From: Berberis thunbergii
Taxonomy: Eukaryota > Streptophyta > Magnoliopsida > Ranunculales > Berberidaceae
Direction: 5' to 3'
NCBI GenBank assembly: GCA_003290165.1
Contig: QNQO01001859.1
Span: 124,001-188,000, forward strand
Length of the DNA: 64,000 nt
This document shows positions 1 through 11,363 of this stretch, in pieces. The number at the start of each line of letters is the position of its first letter. Position 1 is the first letter of the stretch. The translations under genes were made by a program, and so were the position numbers. A model generated the notes under the pieces. It was not told the origin of the DNA, searched no databases, and saw nothing but the letters and a program-made list of their open reading frames with translations.

Positions 1-3000
1 CAACAGTTTCTCTTCGGAAGCTATAGAAGGAGCTCTGCCACAGGGACAGAACAGTCCTTTGATCTGTCCTTATGGTCTCTATGCAGAGCAGATCTCTGGG
101 ACGTCTTTCACTTCCCCTCGCAAGCTCAATCAGAGAAGGTGAGTGTCGTTTGGTTGTAATCATTGTTGAACTGGATTGGGTTTTGGGTTTTGTTTGTTTT
201 AATGAGTAAAGTTTGGATTTTTTTTTGGGAATGAAAATGGGAAATTTTTTTATCTGGGTTTAATTTGGTTTTCTCAATTGGGTTTTTGGGTAGTCTTTGT
301 TATCATTGGTAAAGTTTGGGTTTTGAAGTAGGAAAGATTACAACTTGTTGGATGGGTAAAAGTTTGGATTATCTTTGTTAGTTTTTCCTTAATTTATTGC
401 TTTTGGATTTCAATTTTTCTGGTTGTTTCTAATTTTACTTTTTTATTTTCCTATGCTAAAGATTCTGTGAGGTAAAGTCGATTAATCATCTCTCCATCCA
501 AAAGGTTGTGCTGGGTCTAGTGAAGTATTCTGTGAGTAGAATAATTTGATTGGGGTTAACTTAATTTAGAATTAAGGAAGAAATTCTATGAATTTTGTAG
601 AAGAGAGTGATGCATTCTTGAATGAACCAAGAAATTTTATGTATTATCAGAACAAAGAGTGATCATTCTTGAAACTCTGATAATACTCGACTATTTTTGT
701 TTATTTTATAAATATGTTAAGTGTTCTTTCTACAAAGAGTTGAAATGTTTGATCTAGTCCACTTCTAGGAACTGCTTGTATTTTGTTTGATGAGTTTCAA
801 ATTTAATTTAATGACAGTTGGTTATATCGAATCAAGCCATCAGTGACGCATGAACCATTTAAACCCCGTTTGCCAAGCCATAAGAGACTTGTGAGTGAAT
901 TTAACCAGTCCAATAGTTCAGCTAACCCAACGCAATTGCGTTGGAAACCTGTGGAGGTTCCTGATACGCCAACTGATTTTATTGATGGAATGTACACAAT
1001 GTGTGGAGCTGGAAGCTCTTTCCTTCGGCATGGCTTTGCTATTCACATGTAAGTTGTTTTGTATTGATGATTTTATGGTTCAAGCTCATTTATTGTATTA
1101 CAAAAATTATATGCATTTGAATTTTTATGTATCCTTTGTATCACGGCTGTGAAATGATATATTCACATGCAAAAATTATTGAAAAAAGTAGTCATTTTCT
1201 TATTCTGATATCTCAACAAATGGTCATCCTCTACTAATTCATATAGCGAAGAGTTTGATTTTTGTGGAGGTGATACAGATAAAAATGTCACTGTTTAGCT
1301 TTTAGCAAGGAAGCATATAGACTCTTCGAAAAACTTGTCGTATCCGTGTCTGTTAAGCATACTCAGCAAAACTAAGTTTGTTAGCTTAAGCTGTCATTCT
1401 ATTTTGACAGCCACTTCAGTTGTCTAGGTGTTTATATAAAGCAATGTACACTGAACATTTTAACAATCAATGAAACAGTATAGAATTCTTTCTCATAAAT
1501 TGTCTTAGAACTTAACATGGTATCAGAGCTATTTCATTGCTCTTTCTTCTTTTCTTTTCTTCTTCTCAATCAGTAGTGATAATGTCTGATTCAACCTCTT
1601 CAAATGTTGCATCTCTAGCAATTCTACCATTACAGTGATGTTCACTCATGCCTTGTTGTCAAATTGAGTGAACACAATTACTTGTTGTGGAAACAACAAG
1701 TATTAGCGACAATCAGAGGCCACAAGCTACAGAAGATCATTGAAAAAGACTCGTTTCCACCAAGATTTCTATCTGATGAAGATAAAGTTCACAATAATGT
1801 CAATCCAGAATTTATTAGTTGGGAACAACAAGATCAGCTGCTTTTCTCATGGCTTCTTTCATCCATGACTGAGTCATTACTAACAAGGTTAGTTGGTTGT
1901 GAAGCTTCTGAACACATCTAAAAAATTCTTGAGGTCTTCTTCAATTCTCAAACTGTTGTTAAGATTTCTCAATTTAGGACTCAACTTCAAAATCTCAAGA
2001 AAGGAGATCTTTCCATTAATGGCTACCTACTAAAGATAAAGAATAATCTAGCTTCAGTAGGACATCCACTCTTTCCTAAAGACCACATTAATGCCATTTT
2101 TGATGGATTACCCCAAACTTATGATACATTCATAGTGTTAGTAACCTCTAGATCAGATTCATATAATGTAGTAGAGATTGAATCACTCTTACTTGCTCAA
2201 GAATCAAGAATTGAGAGACATATAAAGGTCCTTGATGTGTCTAGCTCTGCAAATGTTGCTCACGGTTCTTACAAACCTTTACCTAGATCTTTTGCTTCAA
2301 ATACACATGCTTGGAGACCTCGGTTCAGATCTCCAACTAATCCTTTCTCATTCAGAAGTGCAAGATCTGGATCTGGGAGAGGTTTTAGACCCCCTGGTCG
2401 TCAAACCAGTTGGCCTCAGTGCCAAATTTGTGGGAAGCTTGGTCACCTAACTTTCAAGTGCCACAATAGATTTGATAATAATCTTCCAGATCCATGGAGT
2501 CCAAGCATAGCATCTCAGCAAACGTCTTCTCAACAAGCAAGTTTGCAAGCAAATGTAGCATCTCGAAATGTTTTCTCTGCATCATCCAGTCAACCTCCTG
2601 AACCTACTTGGGGAACTGACTCTGGATCTCAGATGCAAGCATTTGCTGTCTCTTCTACTCCATCTGATCGTAGGTGGTATCCTGATTCTGGTGCAACAAA
2701 TCATTGCACTCCCTACACTCAGAACATGACGTCTTCTGCTCCTTATCATGGCAATGAGCATCTCTTTGTTGGGGATGGTACTGGTCTACAAATTCAAAAC
2801 ATTGGTGAGTTTACCTTACATTGTAAACTCTTCAAGAAAATTGCTACTTAAGAGTGTTCTTCAAGTCCCTAAACTCACTAAAAATCTTTTTTTAAGTGTG
2901 TCAAAATTTGCAAACGATAATGGTGTCTTCTTTGAGTTTCATCCTAATGTTTGCTTTGTTAAGGATCAGGTCACCAATCAGATTCTATTGGAAGGAGCAC

Positions 3001-6000
3001 TTAGCAATGGTCTATACGTTTTTCCATCTACACCTCTTGCTGATTCAGTCATTTCAAGGTCAACTTCTTATTCCAATTCAAGAAAATCAGACAATACAGC
3101 TTCTACAAATGCTTCCTCATCCTTGTATCTTTGGCATGCTCGACTGGGACATCCATCATTGACACTTGTTCATAAGATTCTTAGTAAATGTAAAAATTTT
3201 GTTTCAAACAAAGATGATTCTGTCTTTTGTTCTTCATGTTGTTTAGGAAAGATACATAGATTTCCATTTTCTAGTTCATCAACTGTGTACAACACACTAT
3301 TAGAACTCATTCATACAGACTTGTGGGGTCCTGCTTCTACTGTGTTTTCTTCTGGTTACAAATATTACATTCATTTCATTGATGCTTACAGTAGATTCAC
3401 TTGGGTATATCTCTTACAAAATAAATCAGATGCTTTTCTTACTTTTCTCAAGTTTAAGTCATCGGTAGAACTGGAATTTGGTCTTCCTATTAAGTGTGTT
3501 CAGTCTGACTGGGGTGGAGAATACAAATCTTTCTCAAACTTTTTAGCTCAAAATGGTGTTCTCAATTGTTTGGCTTGTCCAACAACTCATCAACAAAATG
3601 GTGTTGCTGAGAGGAAACATCGACATATAATTGAGTATGCTCTTACTCTTCTTGCTCATGTTTCTCTTCCTTTCAAATTCTGGGATGAAGCAATTAGAAC
3701 TTTTGTTTACCTTCTTAACAGAGTTCCTTCTTCTGTTTTGAAATGTCTCTCTCCTTTTGAAACTCTTTATCACAAAGCTCCATATTACAGTACCCTCAAG
3801 GTGTTTGGTTGCTCTTGTTTTCCCAATATCTTACCATATAAAACCCATAAGCGTCAATATATATCTGTTGAATGTATTTTTCTTGGTTATAGTATACAAC
3901 ACAAAGGGTATAAATGTTTGTCTCCTACTGGCCGTATATACATCTCTAGAGATGTGGTGTTCAATGAGAGTACATTTCCACATCAAGTGTTGCGTCCTTC
4001 TTCTCTCAAGTCTACTTCTCTATTTCCTGATTCTACACCTGCATCCATCCCACTTTCTGCCACATCTACTGTCAATACTGCAAAACCAACTACTCCAATA
4101 CTGCAAAGTCCTATTGCCAATAAGACCCCTTTGTCTCATAAGCCTTTGTCATTTGGTGATAGTCATTCACCCTCTAGCCCATTGGCTTATTTTCCTAATC
4201 AAACCGGCCACCTTACATTGCCTCCCACTAATGTACTTCCAGTCCAGTGGTCTCTTTACAGTCTCCAGTTGTACCTACTACACTTCCCTCTGGACATCAT
4301 ATGGTGACGAGGTTTAAAGCTGGTATATACAAACCTAAGGTTTTCATGGCTTCTGCTGAACCATCTAGCCTGAATGAGGCTTTAACCACTCCTCGTTGGC
4401 TCTCTGCTATGCAAGATGAATATATGGCTCTGCTACGCAATAAGACTTGGTCTCTGGTGGATCTTCCACACCATAGAAGTATTGTTGGTTGTAAATGGAT
4501 CTTCAAGGTCAAAGAAGTATTGTTGGTTGTAAATGGATCTTCAAGGTCAAAGAAAATTCAGATGGCACAATTCAGAAGTACAAAGTTCGCTTAGTAGCTA
4601 GGGGCTTTCAACAAATTGTTGGCTTTTATTATGAAGAGACTTTCAGTCCTGTGGTTAAACCTTCTACAATCAGAGTGATACATTGCATTCACATATTCGT
4701 GGTCAATATTTCAATTGAATGTCAACAATGCCTTCTTAAATGGGGACTTACAAGAAGAGGTTTACATGATGCAACCTCCTGGGTTTATAGATCCAACTCG
4801 ACCCAATGCAGTTTGCAAGCTTACCAAAGCCATCTATGGTCTAAAATAGACTCCTAGAGCTTGGTTTGACAAACTAAGGCACACTCTTATCAGGTTTGGC
4901 TTTACAACAACTAAGTCAGACTCATCCCTTTTCATCAGACACTCGCCATCTCCTATCTTCATCTTGGTGTGTGTTGATGATATTTTAGTCACTGGTTCAA
5001 GCCAGACATTTCTCAGTTGATATCTCAGCAGAATGCTCAGTTTTCTTTGAAAGAATTGGGACTGGTTTATTACTTTCTTAGAATTCAAGTTCAACACACT
5101 GCTGATGGACTGTTTGTGTCTCAATCTAAGTACATTCATGACCTTCTTTGTTGTGCCAAGATGCAATTTGCAAATGGTTTGCCTACTCCTATGAGTGGTG
5201 TTGAGAAGTTGTTAGCCACGGGGAGTGATCCAGTCCAAAATGTTCTGTTGTATAGGAGCATTGTTGGAGCTTTACAATGTCACTATAACCAGACCTAAGA
5301 TTGCATACTCAGTTAATAGGGTTTGTCAGTTCATGCAAAACCCTCTTGAGTCTCATTGGTGAGTGGTTAAGAGGATCTTAAGGTACCTAAAGGCTACATC
5401 AACATTTGGACTTCACCTGGTTCCTACTCCTTCTCTCAAGTTGACAGGGTATTGTGATGCTGATTGGGCATCTGATCCAGCAGATAGGTGTTCTACTTCA
5501 GCTTATTGTGTGTAAACAAAGCATTGTATCTAGAGTAGTACTGAGGCTGAATATAGGAGTTTAGCTTCAGTCACTGCTGAGTTGTCATGGCTACAATCTC
5601 TTTTCTCTGAGTTAAGGATTGGTTGTGTGCCTCCTACTATCTGGTGTGATAACATGAGTGTTGTTCTGCTGAGTGCCAATCCAGTTCTTCATTCCAGGAC
5701 CAAACATATTGAGTGGGACATCTATTTTGTGCATGAAAAGGTTGCTCGCAGGCTCATTAGAGTTCTTCACATTTCTGCAGTGGATCAAGTTGCTGATATT
5801 TTTACAAAAGCTCTTGGAAGTTCCAGATTTTTGTTGTTAAGTGACAAACTAAGTGTTATTAATGGTTCTACACTTAGTTTGAGGGGGGATGTTAAGCATA
5901 TTCAACAAAACTAAGTTTGTTAGCTTAAGCTGTCATTATGTTTTGACAGCCACTTCAGTTATCTACGTGTCTATATAAAGCAATGTACAATGAACATTTT

Positions 6001-9000
6001 AACGATCAATGAAACAGTATAGAATTCTTTCTCATAAGTTGTCTTAGAACTTAACAGTGTCCACATATCCGACATTCGCTCAACACACCTCCAACACGCG
6101 TCAGACAGACACATGGTCAATGTGCCTCCGATAAATCCGATTCTTGGTCAGGACACAGTGAAGACTTGAAAACCAACTTTTTTTATTTTTTACTTTTACA
6201 TGGTTGCAAATAGCCACCTGACTTAATGGTTGTTAATCCATATGAAGTGAATTACTCTTTCATTTGTGATTAAAGACAAATAGGGCAAAAAAACTACTAA
6301 AGCATAGAGGTAGTGTGATACCGTTCTGTGGGCGGACCTGAGGGGGAGGGTGAGGATGAAGGAGAAGTCCAAGAGCCCATGAATCCCAAGAGGGTTGACA
6401 AGCTACAAAGGGGATGTCATAGTCCCACATCGCCTGGGTGTGGGAGGGTGATATACTATATATGTACGAGGTTGGATCTACAAAGTACTACGCATTTTAA
6501 ATCCGTACGGGCCTTGAGCCCAAAGCAGACAATATAGTACTTTGTGGATCGGGTCGTGACAGAATGGTATCAGAGTGTGCCAACGAGGACGTTGGGCTCC
6601 TAAAGGGGGGTGGACTGTGATACCCTTGTGTGGGTGGACCTGAGGGGGAGGGTGGGGGAGAAGTCTAAGAGTCCATGGATCCCAAAAGGGTTGGCAAACT
6701 ACAAAGGGAGTAAACTGCGATACCCTTGTACAAGGTTGACGTACTATATATAGTATTTTATGGATCGGGTCGTGACAGGTAGTCTGTGCTTCTTCTTACT
6801 ATTTTCTTGTTCTTCTTCTTCTCTTATTTGTTTTTTTATTCTCAACTATGCTTTATTTTTTTCTTGCAACAATGTCATCTTCTTCAAGACACTCTAGGAA
6901 GGCACTTTATTATATTATTATTTGTTTATATAACTTATTAAAAAAAAATAGTATGACGTGTCGACACGTCCCCGAGTCCTAGTTTTTGAAAAATTGTCGA
7001 GTCGGCTTGACATGTTCGTATCTGACACGACACACGTGTCGTATCCATGCATCCTTGGCTTTTAGTAATATCGATGTTGAGACTTTAAAGAGGAAGTATG
7101 CATTATAACATGTGGATAAATCTTGGCATGCGTAGGTACTCTGCTAACAAATCAATGGAAAATTGTGCTTTTTGCAATGCGGATGGTGATTTCTTGATAG
7201 TTCCCCAACAAGGAAGTAAGTTTTCAAATTTTAATCTAGAATGCTATATATCTATCTTCTCCACCTGGATATTGCATCATTTTTTTTTCTCATTGCATTT
7301 TAGAATAATGTAACCAACATAGAACCAGAATGGTGTGAAAGATGTTCTTGAACCTAATATAGTCTTGACTTGAGAGGGGAGTTTTTGCACACAAATCATG
7401 CCGTTGGCACAAATGATGTAGCAAGAGAACAAGCAACCAAATGAAGATTAAGAAAGTTACTGGTCCATGATCAAAGCTTTCATTATGTTGATTAAACAAA
7501 GAGCAAGCATAGCCAATTCAATGGGATCCTTAAATCCTGTGAATCTTGATAATCTTCCCAAGCATGCTAAAGGATGATTCAAACCCACTCCAAAAGCATA
7601 AACTATCTGTAGAAACCACTCTTATAGTAAGGCCCTTTTAAGACCAAGAGCCATCATGCACCTGAGATGGGAATTTCGCTCTGCACCCAAGGGTCCTCTG
7701 TTTTGCTTTGTGCTCATATTTGGACTGGTGAAAACCTCCCCTTCTTCTATCGATGAACCGTGACTTCAAGTTTGAAGCCTACTAAAAATCAGTTTCTACT
7801 TATGGTAAAAAAATTTAGATGGGGACTGATGCTACACAGACAGAATCCGACACAAGTTGCAACCCGCCGTCACCTTGGTTGAGCAACACAGCGGATCTGT
7901 GAAGGAAGTAGACACCCAAATGCATCAACTAAAGAAACTGGGCCAGCTTTGGATGGTTCTAATTTTATCTGCAGAAGCCCTATTACATATGAAATACAGA
8001 TGTTTTTCCATCTCGGATTCGGATGGCAACTCGGTCAATGAGTAAAGATTCTGCTTAGTTGAACCAGAGAAACCTTGAGAAATTGGAATACAGAATCTGC
8101 TAACTAACCTGTTGTCACATGTAAAACAAAACTCAGATATTCATTGCAGACAACAACAAAAGGACTCCACTTGAATAGAGCGAGGTGCTTCAATCCTGTC
8201 CTTTTATGTTACTCCAAACCCCTATCCCAATTTTACGTTGTTTGCAGCTTTTGTTAGAGCCTATGAAATTTCCCAAGAATAGAAGTGGGGTGGGCGTGTG
8301 GGAATTTCAGAAAAACGGTTGAGTGAAGAACTCAAATGAGGATGGATATGACAGAAGCAACGATAATGAAGTGATGATTACTAGTGGGAAAATGAGGACT
8401 TCAAAGAGGAAGTAACTGTTCAATACACTGACAAAGAAACGCACTGAAAGATTTGCATAGTCAGTGAATGAATGCAATTTGAAATGCCCGATCAGAGATA
8501 GCGAACAACCTACAGAATAAACATATCCTGAAAAACAGATTAAATTTTACTATAACTAATTACTGTTCTCATTGATGTGGAACATGATGAAGTTTGTCAT
8601 GCATGTTGCTCAATTCAACAGTAGTCTTGAGATGTTTAGTGTTGCAAGTTTGCTGTCTCATTAATTCATTCATATTGCATTACTCACAGGGTTGTGGATT
8701 ACAACTGAGTGCGGGAAATTGCAAGTCTCTCCCGGTAAAATAGTTGTTATACCTCAAGGATTTCGTTTTGCTGTAAACCTTCCTGATGGTCCCTCACGTG
8801 GTTACATTTCGGAGATTTTTGGCACCCATTTTCAGCTTCCTGATCTTGGCCCAATAGGTATCAAGTTTATGTACCTGTGAGAAATATTGAACATTTGCTG
8901 CTTTCCTGGTTCAATAGAAAAAGGCCCCATATTTAAATTTTAATCATTCTTGATTCATAGGCGCCAATGGTCTTGCTTCATCAAGAGATTTTCTTGTTCC

Positions 9001-10140
9001 TACTGCATGGTTTGAAAAGGATCCGCATCCCGGGTACACCATAGTGCAAAAGTTCGGTGGTGAACTGTTCACTGCGATACAGGATTTTTCTCCTTTCAAT
9101 GTTGTCGCTTGGCATGGAAATTATGTACCATATAAGGTGAGCATCATCTTTAATCCTTCAAATCTAGGGGAGAATATAATTGCTACTAGGAAAATGTTAT
9201 ACAATCATTGTGACTTAATTTCTAACTTGTCTTCGATGATGTACCTTGCAGTATGATTTGAGTAAGTTCTGCCCATTTAATACAGTCCTGTTCGATCACA
9301 GTGATCCTTCAATAAACACAGGTACTTTGCTTCCATAATGTCCGGAACGAAATTATCTTAAATATCTCAAAAGAGATATATTGCAAGTACATCCATCTAA
9401 ATTTTTTGGTTTCTTCCGACTGAAACACAGTGTTAACGGCACCAACTGACAAGCCTGGTGTTGCGCTGCTTGACTTTGTCATTTTCCCACCTAGATGGTT
9501 GATCGCAGAGCACACATTTCGCCCTCCATATTACCACCGCAACTGCATGAGTGAATTTATGGGCTTAATTCATGGAAAATACGAGGTAAATGACTTTAGT
9601 TCATCACTTTCGTATACTTAATTGCATCATTCTTTACTGTTCACTGAAAGCAGTACCAAAGAATAAGACTTATGTACCCTTTTACTCCAGAGTGTGGATA
9701 TATATTTAAGTCCATATGAATCTTTAGCCATTCCACTCTATGTTAACCAGTCGTTTAGATGTTCACAATTGTTAGAATGTTTGCAGGCCAAAGCTACTGG
9801 ATTTCTACCAGGAGGTGCAAGCCTTCATAGCTGTATGACTCCGCACGGTCCAGATACCAACACATTCGAGGTATAAAACTTGTTTGTGGATGAGCTAATA
9901 TTTTTTAATACGACTTGGTTTCCTCTTAGTTGGGAATCTCACTTATACCCTTTATTTTGACAGGAAACAGTTGCACATGGAAGCGATCCAGGACCGTCCA
10001 AGATAACTGATACCATGGCTTTCATGTTTGAATCAAATCTGATCCCTCGTGTCTGCCCTTGGGCTCTCGAATCTCCCAACATGGATCACAATTACTACCA
10101 GTGTTGGATTGGACTGAAGTCTCACTTCTCACATAGTTAG
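1..10140 (+). CDS. HGO: Homogentisate 1,2-dioxygenase (5' end outside window)
   Basis: This enzyme opens the ring of homogentisate with O2 to give maleylacetoacetate in tyrosine catabolism; in plants it competes with tocopherol and plastoquinone synthesis for homogentisate. Nine exons are readable: 1-138, 818-1048, 7136-7215, 8690-8857, 8961-9136, 9252-9321, 9431-9585, 9787-9870 and 9964-10140, all with GT..AG junctions and consistent phase, giving 425 residues to the TAG. About 20 N-terminal residues lie to the left. The cupin iron site is intact: HRNCMSE in exon 7 supplies a His and a Glu, and MTPHGPD in exon 8 the second His; the catalytic-base motif AWHGN is in exon 5. The reading frame ends shortly after GLKSHFSHS, roughly a dozen residues before the end I recall for Arabidopsis, which should not touch the active site. 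Intron 2 is 6,087 bp because of nested transposons. Family assignment is secure; that it is expressed is inferred from the intact frame and splice sites. Confidence 0.96.
1351..1517 (+). repeat. 5' LTR of the copia element
   Basis: A 167 bp terminal repeat starting TGTTAAGCAT and ending CTTAACA, with a TATATAAA box near 1432-1440. It is paired with 5890-6056 and has the same length. Confidence 0.95.
1582..5914 (+). pseudogene. Decayed copia gag-pol
   Basis: Gag begins at the ATG at 1582 and carries a CX2CX4HX4C zinc knuckle at 2420-2461. The protease DSG triad is near 2683-2691. The integrase stretches from about 3120 to 4000 and keeps HTDLWGP, a FIDAYSRF strand and the QQNGVAER segment with the catalytic Glu. 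The RT has a CVDDILV version of its catalytic YxDD box near 4970. RNase H ends at about 5830 with the usual ADIFTKAL motif. It cannot make one polyprotein: there are in-frame stops (for instance at 1919), frame changes near 2800 and 4300, and a 38 bp tandem duplication in the RT (4477-4514 repeated at 4515-4552) that shifts the frame. Confidence 0.9.
5890..6056 (+). repeat. 3' LTR of the copia element
   Basis: A 167 bp repeat matching 1351-1517 with about 10 substitutions, followed by the GTGTC duplication at 6057-6061. Confidence 0.95.
6314..6777 (+). mobile_element. TRIM (miniature LTR retrotransposon) in HGO intron 2
   Basis: The 5' LTR is 6314-6561 and starts TGTGATACC and ends GTCGTGACA. 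It is followed by a primer site containing TGGTATCAGAG (6565-6575), about 40 bp of internal DNA, a purine tract AAAGGGGGG, and a shorter 3' LTR at 6616-6777 with the same ends. A perfect GGTAG duplication flanks it (6309-6313, 6778-6782). There is no coding sequence, as expected for this class. The 3' LTR is 162 bp against 248 bp for the 5' LTR, so the middle of the 3' LTR has been deleted. Confidence 0.88.
7216..8689 (+). other. HGO intron 3, nothing recognised
   Basis: The GT donor is at 7216 and the AG acceptor ends at 8689. I see no terminal repeats, no coding similarity on either strand and no strong simple repeat. The small open frames here carry no recognisable motif. Confidence 0.6.
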
Positions 10141-10306
10141 ATGGATCTGGAGAGGGCTTGCAAGGCCAACAAAATTCAGTCATGCATGGGATCATCGAGA
10201 ACTATCCCTTAGATTGTACATATGTAAAAGACTGATGAATGATAATGAAAGAGGCATAAAGGAATTTGGGAAAAAATAATGTTTTTTCTTTCAAACCAAA
10301 TATGAA

Positions 10307-10410
10307 TATATATCTATGGATCTTGGGGGGCTCCTGCGCACAAAGCACGGGAGGAGGTCCTGTGACGGCTGTGCTTTGTGCACAGGAGCCCCCTCGAATC
10401 CATATATCTA
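10307..10410. repeat. Hairpin MITE-like inverted repeat just downstream of HGO
   Basis: Two near-perfect inverted arms of about 40 bp (about 10307-10348 and 10371-10410) share GGGGGCTCCTG, GCACAAAGCAC and the ATATATCTATGGAT border, around a loop of about 22 bp. The GC-rich arms bounded by AT-rich ends look like a small foldback element. It begins 166 bp after the HGO stop, so it may lie in or just beyond the 3' UTR. Confidence 0.7.
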
Positions 10411-10479
10411 TATCTGTATTTCTAACGGGAATTCACGAACTGTATGATTGTATGTTTGTGAATTCCGAAATCTTTAAAA

Positions 10480-11120
10480 TGCCCTCCAAAACTTTATCTA
10501 AATCTTGAAAACACCCTCCATCACCGCCTGTTTTTCTTTTTTGTTCCACAAAATTAGAAACCGTCGATTCCATTTCCCTCCTTTCCTTCTCTTCTCGCCG
10601 CTAGGTTGCATGTTTGTGACATTTGAAATCTCAAAATTGCCCTCCAAATTCCTTAATCGATTAACTTGCCCCTCTTCGTTCAACAAATCCCAACAACGCC
10701 CCTTCCACTCCCCATTAGCTAAATTACGACAGTGCCACTCCCTCAACAACTTACTACACTGCCCCTACCAATTCCCAAAATTCCAAACTTACTTCTCCCA
10801 ATTCACCAAAATCCCGAAAACGTGTTCCCATCCTCCCCTTCATTTGCTCAATTACGAAAATGCCCCTCACTCGACATATTAAGCTATTGTCCTTACACAT
10901 TCGCAAAAATTTCAAACTTATCTCATTCACCAAATCCCAAAAATGCCCTCTCATCCTTACCAATTTTCCAAATTATGAAAATGTCCATTCCTCAACAAAT
11001 TACGATACTGCCCTTGCCCATTCGCAAAATTTAAAAATTGCCCCTCCCCCATTCAACAAATCCCGAAAATGCCCCTTCCATCCCCATTCGCCAAATTACT
11101 AAATGCCCCTCCTCAAGACT
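10480..11120. repeat. Degenerate tandem-repeat field, C-rich words of the type AAATGCCCCTCC
   Basis: The + strand repeats a loose unit of very roughly 60-110 bp made of a C-run (TGCCCCTCC and variants), then AATTCGCAAA/CAACAAATCCC, then GAAAATG. Strand composition is strongly skewed: almost no G on the + strand over 600 bp. The frames open in this stretch are products of the skewed composition, not genes. Confidence 0.6.
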
Positions 11121-11363
11121 TTGGTTTTTCAATAATGCTTCATTTTTTTTTCTTATAAGGTCATGTGTCAACCCATAGGCAAAATTTTGTCCCATAAGCT
11201 TATAAATTAGGCCCAATGAAGACAGAGATCCAATAGTGACGTATTTGAGGAGTGTCAAAGGCATGACCCAAAGATGCCTTGGGCATAACACTGTGCATGT
11301 GTCGTTGGGTACATGCTATGCCGAAAGTGTATGATCGTGCCAACGGTACGGTTGGTACACTAG

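Larger units (their letters stand above)
1351..6056 (+). mobile_element. Ty1/copia LTR retrotransposon, complete but defective
   Basis: Two 167 bp LTRs (1351-1517, 5890-6056) begin TG and end CA, and are flanked by a perfect GTGTC target duplication (1346-1350, 6057-6061). TGGTATCAGAGC, the usual plant initiator-Met-tRNA primer site, follows the 5' LTR directly at 1518-1529. A purine tract (about 5877-5889) precedes the 3' LTR. Order of domains (gag, protease, integrase, RT, RNase H) is that of copia. The element sits sense to HGO in its intron 2, inside a hAT-type element. The LTRs differ at about 10 of 167 sites by eye, so it is not recent. Confidence 0.95.
1306..7057 (+). mobile_element. 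Non-autonomous hAT-type element in HGO intron 2, split by a copia element and a TRIM
   Basis: The outer ends are CAAGGAAGCA and TGCATCCTTG, inverted with one mismatch, and they are flanked by a perfect 8 bp duplication GCTTTTAG (1298-1305 and 7058-7065). An 8 bp duplication points to the hAT superfamily. After removing the copia insertion (1351-6056 plus its 5 bp duplication) and the TRIM (6314-6777 plus its duplication) about 570 bp remain, in three pieces: 1306-1350, 6062-6313 and 6783-7057. These pieces are rich in short GTGTC/GACAC words and have no coding capacity. The same element, 571 bp and uninterrupted, occurs in the opposite orientation at 31133-31703. Confidence 0.85.

Noticed and set aside
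10498..11291. Several open frames of 70-125 codons on both strands
   Set aside because: Produced by the C-rich, G-poor tandem repeat field; frames differ from unit to unit and no family is recognised.
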